Position numbers and translations under genes: made by a program. This document shows positions 17,690-26,061 of a DNA stretch of 64,000 nt, piece by piece (the first letter of the stretch is position 1; every line of letters starts with the position of its first letter). The notes under the pieces were generated by a model that ran no database searches, was not told the origin of the DNA, and was given only the letters and a program-made list of their open reading frames with translations. Origin of the DNA: Mesorhizobium sophorae (GTDB lineage Bacteria; Pseudomonadota; Alphaproteobacteria; Rhizobiales; Rhizobiaceae). The stretch is from assembly GCF_002270415.1 (NCBI RefSeq), contig NZ_NNRI01000021.1, positions 124,001 to 188,000 of the forward strand, in the 5' to 3' direction.

Positions 17690-18183
17690 TGTCTTTGTTG
17701 CAGGTTCGAACAACCATAAACAAGATTATCAATTCCGCCGCCAAAGGCGGCGATATCAGCACAAAAACTTTGATCGAAGCGCTGCGAAAAGATTATGCCG
17801 TGATCATTTCAGCCGCACAGTCAGAACTCGAAACCATCGCGTTGACCAAGATTGTAAACGAAGTTGCCCGCCGGCGTGTCCGAGAGGTGCCAGGTCAGAG
17901 CGAGCTTCTCGGTGGCTACTCCGGCATCTGGCAGACCATTGTCGTCAAAAGCCGCGGACCTGACGGCAAACTGCGATATGAACGTAAGGCAATAAACGTT
18001 GCTACGCCCGAAGAGGTTGAAGGCTGGCTGCAAGAACACACACAAACGCGCCGCAGTCAGCCAGAGAAATTTGCTGGTATGCGCCGTATGCTAGAGGATG
18101 CAAGGAACGTTGGTGGGGCCAACGGCGCCACCATCGGCAGCCTCCTGGCCGAGAAGCGCCGCCGAGAGCTGGCCGCGGAGTAG
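17689..18183 (+). CDS. Hypothetical protein, 164 aa, coupled to the truncated ATPase
   Basis: Begins MSLLQVRTTINKIINSAAKG with AAAGGAGG upstream of the ATG. Predicted mostly helical, charged, soluble; no membrane segment or known motif recognised. The region IWQTIVVKSRGPDGKLRYER suggests a beta-hairpin, and the C-terminal third is rich in Arg/Gln/Glu. It overlaps the stop of the preceding P-loop gene by one base, so it was probably translated with it, but the partner is truncated and this gene may now be orphaned. Function unknown. Confidence 0.65.
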   Translation: MSLLQVRTTINKIINSAAKGGDISTKTLIEALRKDYAVIISAAQSELETIALTKIVNEVARRRVREVPGQSELLGGYSGIWQTIVVKSRGPDGKLRYERKAINVATPEEVEGWLQEHTQTRRSQPEKFAGMRRMLEDARNVGGANGATIGSLLAEKRRRELAAE

Positions 18184-18987
18184 CTCACAACCTTAAGCTC
18201 TATGAGCCTCGCAGTAGCGTCAAGGCATTAGCGGTTCTAGGAACATCCAGCTGAGCTGTTTGGAGCCACCGGCCTTGCCGAAGCTGTGTTGGAAAATAGA
18301 ATGTTGACTGTCGATAGTCACTTACGAGAGCGTGCCGTTCAACGACCGAATCGTGGAGATGCAGGTTTTCAGAATTGGTTCTGCCGATTTACGATTTTAC
18401 GAGCATTGCGTGCCGTTCAACCCCGCGCATACGACGAGGCGCTCGGGATCGACACGCCGCGCATGTGGACTGCCGCTCGCAACCGTGGGCCACTAAACAA
18501 CACGCGCCGCCTGACCTCCCCAAAATCCTCATGCTCCCCAAATGCAGAAATACCCAGAGCTATCCTCCCGTGGCTCGCGGGTTCGTTCTCCGGAGGCTTC
18601 GGGCCCCTATCGGCAGCGAAGCCCCCGACCGACCTTTATCGAGAGGTGTTTGGCTGAGGCAGCCGTTCTGCCGGCAGCCTCTTTCGCCATTGCGCAGGGA
18701 GCCTGCCAACCCGAGGCTTTGCGGCGCTCGTCGCTTCACGATTGTCGGCCTCCTCGGCTAACGTTGCGATCCCCATCCGAACGGTCTCTCAGGTTTCTTA
18801 GTTCCCATCCTTACAGTCCGCTAAATCATCCAGCTCTCTCCCCTAAATGCCGGGCTTCTGTAAGTAGTTCAACATCGGAGGTTCTTCTGGATTTCGTGAT
18901 TATACCAATGCTATAGACGCTTGCACTTTGCGAGTTCTTCGATATAGAAAAAGAATAAGCCGAATGGGGATCGGGGGAGGCGCTAGC
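18184..18987 (+). other. 800-bp gene-poor leader region upstream of dcdV
   Basis: Short open frames here look like noise: no start with a good RBS and no recognisable protein. The sequence is less G+C-rich than its surroundings near 18880-18960. In characterised DcdV/AvcD systems a small inhibitory RNA (AvcI) is encoded directly upstream of the deaminase, so this region is where such an RNA would be; I cannot demonstrate it. Confidence 0.35.
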
Positions 18988-20640
18988 ATGGCGAGATCGA
19001 CGGTCGTCGGGAAGATTGAACAGAAGGCTGGTCAGAAGCCGGATAGCAAGACCGTTTTGGCTGGGAATCACTCGAAAGAGCTTTTCTTCGCCGTTGTCGG
19101 TCCGGTAGGGGCAGGTGCGTCGCAGGCGATCAAGGCACTGCAACGCGTTTGCAAGTCCGGCGGCTATGAAGTTCACCTGATCAAGGCAAGCGACTTGATC
19201 CGAACCTGGGCAAATGAGAACGGCCTGGCCTTCCCTGGTGTCGGCACCAAGACCTTGGAACTGGTTACCGAGTTGCAGAACCTCGGTGACTCGATGCGCG
19301 AGCATGACATGGCCGAAGTCGCCAAGGCGGCAATGCGCGAAATCGCACAGCGACGTGCCAATCGCACCGGTCAGACGTACGTCAAGGGCGAGAAGGTCAT
19401 TCCCGACAGCGTCAAGCGCGTCTATCTTATCGATTCGATAAGGCACCCGGCCGAAATTCACCTGTTACGCAGAACTTATGGCAACGCATTCGGGCTGATC
19501 GGAGTCGTTTGCGAGGAGGGCGTGCGTCGCGCACGAATTCTCGAGAAATACTTCCGCGGGCCGGAGAAAGGGCTGCCCGAAACACAGAACGCCGTCGACC
19601 GTTTCATGGATCGTGACTCGGACGACTCCAGTCGCAAGCATGGCCAGCATGTGACCGAGGCGTTCTACGAGGCGGATTTCTTTATCGACAATACCCGTGA
19701 CGACCCGAACGGCACCAAGAACCTGCTGGACACCGATTTGAGCAGGTTCGTTAGCATCATCTCGCATGATCGGGTGGAGCGGCCCACCATAGAGGAGACC
19801 GCGATGCACCATGCCCACTCCGCGCGCGTGCGCAGCGCCTGTCTATCCCGACAGGTGGGCGCGGCATTGGTCGACGCCGATGGAACTGTGGTTGCGACCG
19901 GAACGAACGAAGTGCCGGCGGCCGGAGGTGGCGTCTATGGTGAGCGCTTCGCGACGTCGAGTAGAGGCATTGACGATCATCGTTGCGCTTTCCGCGCCGA
20001 GGCGTACTGCAGCAGCAATCGCGAGCAAAACGACATCATCGACAACTTGATCGAGGTCATTCCGGAACTGAAGCAGGTTTCGGACAAGATCGACCTGGCT
20101 GCGCGCATCCGGAAGACTCGGCTGGGGGGCCTCATAGAGTTCAGTCGTGCGGTCCATGCCGAAATGGATGCGCTGCTGTCGGCCGGGCGCGAAGGTGTCT
20201 CGACCGTCGGTACCCGCCTCTTCGTCACGACATATCCGTGCCACTATTGCGCCAGACACATCGTCAGTGCCGGCGTGTACGAAGTTCAGTTCATCGAGCC
20301 ATACCCCAAGAGCCTGGCCAGAAAGCTGCATAGCGATTCCATCGAAGTGACCCCGTCCGAGTGGATACCGCCGGTCCCAAAGAGCATCGGTGCCGCGCGG
20401 GCACAGCTGCGTACCGCTTCGGACGTCGATAAGGACGACGTTAAGCTCAATGAGCCTAAGGTGCTTTTCAGACCGTTCGTAGGGGTAGCACCCCGGATGT
20501 ACGTCCGTGCATTCGAGAAGACGTGGCAACTCAAGAATAAGACAAGCGGTGAATTTGAGATGCGGGCACCAGAATGGGGTAGCGAATGGACCACCTTGAC
20601 GGTAGGCTATCCCGAACTCGAAGCAGCCTTGGCGAAATAG
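18988..20640 (+). CDS. dcdV: DcdV/AvcD-type anti-phage dCTP/dCMP deaminase
   Basis: About 550 residues. N-terminal P-loop-like domain with FFAVVGPVGAGASQAI (Walker-A-like but Ala where Lys is usual) and RVYLIDSIRHPAEIHLLR; C-terminal zinc deaminase domain with AVHAEMDALLSAG (HAE) and TYPCHYCARHIVSAGVYEV (PCxxC). This order and length fit the DcdV/AvcD family, which deaminates cytosine deoxynucleotides during infection to starve phage of dCTP. The ATG at 18988 has GGGGGAGG seven bases upstream; an in-frame start at 18928 is weaker. The next gene starts 1 bp after the stop. It heads a cluster of defence/toxin-antitoxin-like genes. Confidence 0.88.
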   Translation: MARSTVVGKIEQKAGQKPDSKTVLAGNHSKELFFAVVGPVGAGASQAIKALQRVCKSGGYEVHLIKASDLIRTWANENGLAFPGVGTKTLELVTELQNLGDSMREHDMAEVAKAAMREIAQRRANRTGQTYVKGEKVIPDSVKRVYLIDSIRHPAEIHLLRRTYGNAFGLIGVVCEEGVRRARILEKYFRGPEKGLPETQNAVDRFMDRDSDDSSRKHGQHVTEAFYEADFFIDNTRDDPNGTKNLLDTDLSRFVSIISHDRVERPTIEETAMHHAHSARVRSACLSRQVGAALVDADGTVVATGTNEVPAAGGGVYGERFATSSRGIDDHRCAFRAEAYCSSNREQNDIIDNLIEVIPELKQVSDKIDLAARIRKTRLGGLIEFSRAVHAEMDALLSAGREGVSTVGTRLFVTTYPCHYCARHIVSAGVYEVQFIEPYPKSLARKLHSDSIEVTPSEWIPPVPKSIGAARAQLRTASDVDKDDVKLNEPKVLFRPFVGVAPRMYVRAFEKTWQLKNKTSGEFEMRAPEWGSEWTTLTVGYPELEAALAK

Positions 20641-20641
20641 C

Positions 20642-21202
20642 GTGGCGAAACCGCAACTCACACTCGTCGAGAATACCGGAAGCTGGCATAGCCGCGTCGA
20701 TGGTCGCGTTGTCGCGCAGACGCATGAGGTCGCCACCCGTGATACTGTGCAGAGCTCACCACGCGCTGATCAGCTCGATTTGTTCGACGCGCTTGCTCTT
20801 CCCGATTTGCGCGTTTTCGTCGTTGCCATGGATACCGTGCACGGCCGGACGCTTCAAAAGGCAGTGCTGTCTAGCAAACCCAGGTCGGTGATCGATCTGC
20901 GATACGCAGCCCGTTTTGACCAATACGGATCTGACAGGGATACGTTGTTTGCCTATTTCAAGTCGGTCGGTTCTTACTATGCCTTGGACTCAATGCCTTG
21001 GCATGACCTTTCGATCCGCGACTTCATGACTGAGGGCGGCGTTCAAGTCCCCAGAGTTCATCATGAGCTGGTCGAGCTGGACAGAGGGGCAGTGATGTTC
21101 TTCGTTCCAAAGCCTCAGCACGCCAGCATGCTGATTGCGTACCTGAACCGGACGCTCTCGGCCAAAGCCAAGACCAGTTGGCGGATCGAGCAGATCGGCT
21201 GA
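20642..21202 (+). CDS. DUF488-like partner of DcdV
   Basis: About 186 residues from a GTG one base after the dcdV stop. After a disordered N-terminal 50 residues comes FVVAMDTVHGRTLQKAVLSS... RSVIDLRYAARFDQYGSDRD, which follows the DUF488 pattern (short strand, helix, then VIDLR/VDVR strand and an aromatic-rich loop). DUF488 proteins are small Rossmann-like proteins of unknown chemistry. Tight coupling to dcdV suggests it acts in the same defence response, as a sensor, modifier or brake. No catalytic claim is possible. Confidence 0.6.
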   Translation: MAKPQLTLVENTGSWHSRVDGRVVAQTHEVATRDTVQSSPRADQLDLFDALALPDLRVFVVAMDTVHGRTLQKAVLSSKPRSVIDLRYAARFDQYGSDRDTLFAYFKSVGSYYALDSMPWHDLSIRDFMTEGGVQVPRVHHELVELDRGAVMFFVPKPQHASMLIAYLNRTLSAKAKTSWRIEQIG

Positions 21203-21304
21203 TTTTAGAGGGAGCCGCCGGTTTCCGAGTCCGTATCTCGCCGTATCTTCTTGCCTCTTTCCCTACGGAATCTCATAACGTGAGGTCAAACGCGGAAACA
21301 GCAC

Positions 21305-22450
21305 CTACAAAAGCCTATCTGTACCGAACGGTACAACATTGTCGGGTAACGTCGGCATGCGCTCCCCGGTAAGTCGCGCAAATAGCTCGGGGGCCATGCC
21401 AAGATTGGCAAGCAGGTGGTAAAGGACAATCGGGTCACGGTTGGAAATCCAGCTGATGGCCGCGCGCAGCAGCTCTGGCTCCTCGATCGCAACCCGTTCG
21501 TCGTAGCGCTCCGCCTTAGCTTGTCCGGTCTTTACCAGTTGGATGTTGGCGGTGCGATATTGCGCAGCGTCGATTAGGCCCAGATCAAACGCGCGCCGGG
21601 CGATGGCGCGTACCGAAACCTTCCAACGAAGCTTCATTGCAAACAGTGCATTCCAATCGAGAGTCCGCCGACTTCGAGGAAATTCACGCGCGAACGCGGC
21701 GCGCGGGATCAAAAAGGCCCCGGCGAACCGGTGCGCCTCCCCTTCAGTGACACTGTCGCCGGTCTGGATGCCTTGATGCATAATCAGGTGAGCGGCTTCG
21801 TGTGCGAGGTCGAAGCGCAAGCGGGCGCCGGCAACTTTCGCGGTTGAGCGAACGATGATAGGCCGGCGCCGAGCCATAGACAGCGCATCGATGCGGTCAG
21901 TGAGATCATCGAAGTGGACCACCACTGCACCAGCATTCTCCACAACACGCATCATACTGGTGATTGGACCATCAAGGCCCAGACCCCAGTGCTGTCGAGC
22001 ATTCTCGGCAATGCGCTCTATCGCGTTGGGCGAAGCGGGGCGCGCCTCCTCTGGAAAGTCGACAATCGGCATGCGCACCTGGCCCTCGAGCGCGTCAACT
22101 AGTGCTTCCAAAGCTGTCCCCCGAGCCACAGCCTGCGCAGTCAGCGCTCGTGGGGCGCTCGCCAGCCGACGGAAGTGACAGTCTTCTTCACGGACGGGGT
22201 TCGTCGCCGGCGTTGCGAAGAACGCAGACGTCACCGCGAGCGCAGCTGCTAACGCGTCACGCATCTCTTCGGTTGGTTCCTTGGCGCCCGTTTCAAGCTG
22301 ATGAACAAACTGACGGCTAGCGGTCACAAGCCCGCCTAACTCATCGAGCGACAGCCCTGCGAGCAGTCGCGCCAGTCGGAGCTTGTCGCCGTAAAAGAAA
22401 CGTGCCCGATCCTCCCGGACTTGGCCCGGCGCACCTCCCTTCATTGTCAC
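21305..22450 (-). CDS. XRE-ImmA/IrrE metallopeptidase-type regulator
   Basis: About 381 residues (GTG at 22450, or ATG at 22444). N-terminal XRE HTH (about 20-80, LRLARLLAGLSLDELGGLV and SRQFVHQLETGAKEP) followed by an ImmA/IrrE-type zinc-protease domain with the motif RFDLAHEAAHLIMHQG (HExxH variant HEAAH) near residue 215. Such proteins cleave or derepress partner repressors and occur in phage, ICE and toxin-antitoxin loci. It is transcribed with the upstream 205-residue gene, starting 2 bp after that gene ends, and is convergent with the dcdV operon. Confidence 0.85.
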   Translation of the reverse strand: MTMKGGAPGQVREDRARFFYGDKLRLARLLAGLSLDELGGLVTASRQFVHQLETGAKEPTEEMRDALAAALAVTSAFFATPATNPVREEDCHFRRLASAPRALTAQAVARGTALEALVDALEGQVRMPIVDFPEEARPASPNAIERIAENARQHWGLGLDGPITSMMRVVENAGAVVVHFDDLTDRIDALSMARRRPIIVRSTAKVAGARLRFDLAHEAAHLIMHQGIQTGDSVTEGEAHRFAGAFLIPRAAFAREFPRSRRTLDWNALFAMKLRWKVSVRAIARRAFDLGLIDAAQYRTANIQLVKTGQAKAERYDERVAIEEPELLRAAISWISNRDPIVLYHLLANLGMAPELFARLTGERMPTLPDNVVPFGTDRLL

Positions 22451-22452
22451 GC

Positions 22453-23070
22453 TTACACCCCGTCGGAAGAAGAGGCGATTTCGTCGCCACGCTCGTCCTG
22501 GTCGTCCCGGTGATCGCCGACAGACGGCGATGAAAGTTCAATACCCTCAGGTCGCTCTTCGTCCAGTAGCGCGATCAAAGGCTCTGCCTCAGCAAGGGGC
22601 AAGGGCCACACGACTTCGGGCTGGTCGTTGCGTAACGCGACGAAACTAGCTCCGAGGAGCGCGCCATCCATATCGGTCGTTACACCGATTCGAAACAGCA
22701 TGCCGGCGGTCGGAATGCCTGGCTCCAGATCAAGCAGCAGTTGCTCGAAGGGAGTGGCAATCGAAATCTTTGCCGTAGGCTCTGCGGGATCTCCGCGCCA
22801 GAAGCGCATTGGAACACCGCCGATGCTGAACTGGAAATGCTTGCCGGGATCAATTACTCTTAGCCATTCGAAACCCAGTGTGCCGGCAGCCTTTGCGATC
22901 TGAAAGCAGCCGTAGTTGTAGGCGCAGACTCCCAAGGTCCAGTTGTCGTCTCCTATTGTGGGGTCAAAGCGATCGACCGCACTGCCACGGCCCAGGGCGA
23001 GCAGCTGTGCAACCTTGACAAGCCGTTCTACGGTCAGCTCGGGGTGATAGTCCCAAGGCAGCATCTTCAC
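22453..23070 (-). CDS. Hypothetical partner of the ImmA/IrrE protein
   Basis: 205 residues from GTG at 23070 (ATG at 23064 is also possible). Beginning MKMLPWDYHPELTVERLVKV; contains an aromatic core NWTLGVCAYNYGCFQIAKAA and an acidic tail (DDQDERGDE). No known domain recognised. The pairing with an XRE-ImmA/IrrE gene just downstream resembles toxin-antitoxin-like two-gene defence modules (the RosmerTA type is one that comes to mind), with this protein as the candidate effector or toxin. That role is inference from position. Confidence 0.6.
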   Translation of the reverse strand: MKMLPWDYHPELTVERLVKVAQLLALGRGSAVDRFDPTIGDDNWTLGVCAYNYGCFQIAKAAGTLGFEWLRVIDPGKHFQFSIGGVPMRFWRGDPAEPTAKISIATPFEQLLLDLEPGIPTAGMLFRIGVTTDMDGALLGASFVALRNDQPEVVWPLPLAEAEPLIALLDEERPEGIELSSPSVGDHRDDQDERGDEIASSSDGV

Positions 23071-23245
23071 TCTCTCTTTCTCGAATCGGGCATTTCTTAG
23101 AGTCTGTCAACCATAAGGATCATTGTCAACCAATGCTTTGCTGCTGCTTCGCTCCGAGAATGAGGATGGCGGTGACAGATCGCTGTTCGCTTGCTATGCG
23201 CTGAAATGTGCATATATTGTGCGTATGAGAGGCCGGAGATTTGTC

Positions 23246-23632
23246 ATGACCCACGCACAGCTTGCACATTCCAGGGTGGTCTCAGGCTTCGTTGACAGCC
23301 TGCAGGAGCCACGCACACCCTATATCTCGCCAAAGCGCCTGTCGCAGGCGCTTGGCGTGAAGGTGGCCAACCTGGCACAACTGACCGGTGTCCACCGCAA
23401 CACGCTGCGCAACCCAGCCTCGGAGCGCCTGCAGGGCAGGATGCGCGAGATGGTGAAGGTGATTTCCGCAGCCACCGAACTCACCGGCGACGTCGACAAG
23501 GCGATCTACTGGTATCGCAACGAACCGATCGCCGATTACGGCCACCGCACGGCTGCGGAGCTCGTTGCGGACGGCCGGGTCGAGGCCGTCCTGGCCTTCG
23601 TTCGTGATCTCGAAAACGGCGCGCGCGGGTGA
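23246..23632 (+). CDS. Antitoxin of the Xre/MbcA/ParS family
   Basis: About 128 residues. Starts at ATG 23246 (CGGAG seven bases upstream); the in-frame ATG at 23225 is less likely. N-terminal Xre-like HTH (SPKRLSQALGVKVANLAQLT, then GVHRNTLRNPASERLQ) and C-terminal DUF2384 toxin-binding segment ending with WYRNEPIADYGHRTAAELVA, the classic sequence of RES/ParT-neutralising antitoxins. It binds the downstream toxin and represses the operon. The stretch just before it (GTGCATATATTGTGC near 23209-23223) is a plausible operator. Confidence 0.9.
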   Translation: MTHAQLAHSRVVSGFVDSLQEPRTPYISPKRLSQALGVKVANLAQLTGVHRNTLRNPASERLQGRMREMVKVISAATELTGDVDKAIYWYRNEPIADYGHRTAAELVADGRVEAVLAFVRDLENGARG

Positions 23633-24153
23633 AGATCACCCGGGTCGGGCCGGACGAGATATTCCATCGCTATCTGACACCCAAATGGGCTTTTTTGCCC
23701 ATCAGCGGTGCAGGCGCGGCGATTGACGGCGGTCGTTTCAACCGGCCAGGCGTCGAAGCGCTCTATCTGTCCCGTTCGACCCAGACCGCTCTTGATGAAT
23801 ACAAGCAGGGTGCCGGCATCACCCCGCCGGCGACCCTTGCCGCTTACAAGATCACGCTCGCCGACGTCGCCGACCTTTCGCAGGGGTTCGACCCGAATGC
23901 GTGGGATAGTGCCTGGAAGGAATGGGATTGTGCCTGGCGCCAGATCGCTCGCATTGACAGGAAGATACCTTCATCGTGGAAGCTTGCGGACATGGTCATC
24001 ACCGCCGGGCTTCGCGGCATCCTGTTTCCGTCGCTGCGTCACGCCGGCGGCACCAATCTGGTGATCTTTCCGGCCAATCTTGTCGACGGCGATCATGTCG
24101 CGGTTCACGATCCCGATGACCGGCTCCCGCACGACCAGTCGTCCTGGTCCTGA
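23629..24153 (+). CDS. RES-domain toxin (NAD+-degrading)
   Basis: 174 residues, starting at a GTG that overlaps the antitoxin stop (GTGA). Carries the RES-domain landmarks: an early Arg (IFHRYLTPKW), GGRFNRPGVEALYLS, TQTALDEY with the Glu, and a late Ser region (GLRGILFPSLRHAGGTNLVI). Family members phosphorolyse or hydrolyse NAD+ and arrest growth. With the upstream antitoxin it makes a complete type II module, probably a stabiliser of this island or an abortive-infection device. The proximity to nadABC elsewhere in the window is probably coincidental. Confidence 0.92.
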   Translation: MKITRVGPDEIFHRYLTPKWAFLPISGAGAAIDGGRFNRPGVEALYLSRSTQTALDEYKQGAGITPPATLAAYKITLADVADLSQGFDPNAWDSAWKEWDCAWRQIARIDRKIPSSWKLADMVITAGLRGILFPSLRHAGGTNLVIFPANLVDGDHVAVHDPDDRLPHDQSSWS

Positions 24154-24194
24154 GTCATCGACCGTCTCTGTGGTCGCAACGCGACAACGCGTGC

Positions 24195-24900
24195 TCACCA
24201 CACCTGGTCCTCAACGACATCGTCCTCGCCCTCCCCGCTTGCCAGCCCGGCCGGAATATCGCCGGCCAGCATCTTTTCCTTCGACAGCAGGCCTGCATCC
24301 TCGGGCGCCTCGAAATCCGGCAGCTGGCGCAGCGTGTCGAGCCCGAACTGCGACAGGAAGTTCTTCGTCGTCACATAGGTATAAGGCGCGCCCGGCCGCG
24401 GACTGCGCGGCCCCGAGGCGATCAGCTGCTCAGCGCGCAGTACGCCGATCAGATCGCGTGACACCTCCTTGCCGAAAAAGCTCGACAGCTCACCACGCGT
24501 GATCGGCTGGAAATAGGCAATGCACATCAGCACCAGCGCCTCCGACTGCGACAGCTCTTTTGTCCCCTGCTCCGCGGGCGTGCCAAATGCACAGTGGATG
24601 GCGTCGCCAAATACTTTCTTGGTCCGGTGCTGCCAGCCGCCGGCGACCGCCACCAGCTCGTAAGGGCGGCCGGCGAGCTCGGCGCGGATGTCGTCGATGA
24701 TCAGCTCGAGATTGCAGTTTCTTCCCACCACCCGCGCGAGGACACTACGTGTCACCGGTTCGCTGGCAGCAAAGATCACCGCTTCAACGCGACCCATCCA
24801 CTCGCGCCAGCAGTTCTGGCGGCAGGTGCTCCAGCTCGGTGTCGACCAGCATTCGCTGGACATTTTTTTTCGCCCTTTCGTCGCTCGCTGTCTCGGCCAT
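24195..24900 (-). pseudogene. ScpB-like gene, frameshifted near its 5' end
   Basis: The ATG at 24900 opens MAETASDERAKKNVQRMLVD and continues to LEHLPPEL, then runs into the wrong frame; the expected PELRWREWM junction reads as if two bases were lost (near 24810). The second frame continues MGRVEAVIFAASEPV and covers two winged-helix repeats typical of ScpB, ending at 24195. ScpB with SMC and ScpA acts in chromosome condensation, but accessory-element copies like this are ICE/plasmid-borne and of unclear role. It overlaps or abuts the DUF1403 gene upstream, as one operon. Confidence 0.75.
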
Positions 24901-24902
24901 CG

Positions 24903-25856
24903 CTAAAGTCCAAACAGCCGGAAAGAGGAACCAGACAGCTCGCGCACCGCCTCGAGCTGTCGCAGCCGCTCGAACAGGCGGCGCGCCGCAAAACGCAACA
25001 GGTTTTTGGTCGTCAGCGAGCCCGAAACGGCGTCTTCGTTGAGCAGCAGAAAAATCACATCACCGGCGCCCTTGGCGCGCAGTTTTGGCCCGATCGCCAG
25101 AAGTTTTTCGGCGCGGCGCGACAGCTCGGCGGCCAGCTGGCAGGCCTCCGCCGCCGCCTGGGCAAGCGCCAGGCAGACCGCAGCCTCAAACCCCTCTTGT
25201 CCCGGCCGGATTCTTTTGTCGCGCGCCTCCGTCGACCGAAATGCCGGACCCAAAACCTGCGCCATCAGGAGCGGCAGCGGCCGCGGCCAGCGCAGGCTTT
25301 GCGCCAGCACCAGGTCGGCCAGCTACCAGGCCAAAAGCTCGGCATCGGGGCGCAGGGTAACGGTATGAGCGGCGATCGCCGCGGCCGCGAACGGCGCCGG
25401 CCGCCGCGACCGCGCCAATTCCTCGATTTGCACGCAAAGCGCGGCGAGCGCGGCGCCGCCCCAGGCGACCCCGAGCATTTCGACAATCTTGGCTAGCCGA
25501 TCGGGGCTGGCTGCCGGCGGCCGCAGCGCCAGTTGCCGCCAGGCGCCAAGGACAGCGCCGGCGGGGCCGGGATCGGCGCCGGCCGGGCAAAGCTGCCAGG
25601 CATCGCGCAAGGCGGCTTCGTCCTCGGCGCGGCTGGCTAGCCGCATGCTGGCGGCGGCGCATTTGAGCGCCAGCCGCTGGCGCCAGGCACCGGACCAGGA
25701 AGGCTGCGCCCGGCAAAGCGTGTCGAGCGCGCCCAAGGCGGCTCCGGCCTGGAAGGCGGCGTCAGCGTTGCTCGGCGCGCCGCCCCGGGCGAGCGCCCAG
25801 GCCGGAACGGTCGGCTCTGGGGCGGGGCTGGCAGTCGTGGGATCGAGCCGAGTCAT
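24903..25856 (-). pseudogene. DUF1403 gene with in-frame amber stop
   Basis: Two collinear frames in the same register are separated only by a TAG at 25325-25323: the first ends PDAELLAW and the next begins LADLVLAQSLRWPRP. The expected residue there is Trp (AWWLADLV), so TGG has become TAG. Together they make about 317 residues, the full length of a DUF1403 protein, Ala-rich, no membrane segments; DUF1403 genes accompany scpB-like genes on rhizobial ICEs and plasmids. Function unknown. Either a nonsense mutation or a sequence error. Confidence 0.75.
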
Positions 25857-25939
25857 GGTTTTGCAGGGTAAAGCACCCGTGCGCTTTCCGCCATGATTTT
25901 CGCGCCAAAGCGCACAGCCTGTCGTCAGTAAATAACGAA

Positions 25940-25958
25940 TGATAATGTTGCATTATCA
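25940..25958. promoter_or_regulatory. Perfect inverted repeat upstream of the DUF1403-scpB operon
   Basis: TGATAATGTTGCATTATCA: 8-bp perfect arms with a 3-bp spacer, in the AT-rich part of the gap between rlxS and the DUF1403 start at 25856. No T-run follows, so an operator for a dimeric regulator is likelier than a terminator. Confidence 0.45.
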
Positions 25959-26061
25959 GTCTTTTAGATGCTGCGGCATCTATGCCGCCACCAACGACTG
26001 GCGTACTCCTTCCGACAGGGCACCCATTCTGGCGCACAGGCAATGAATCCGTGCCGCCATG

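Noticed and set aside
18286..18916. Overlapping 120-codon plus-strand frames upstream of dcdV
   Set aside because: No RBS, no recognisable fold, overlapping each other in three frames; more likely noncoding.
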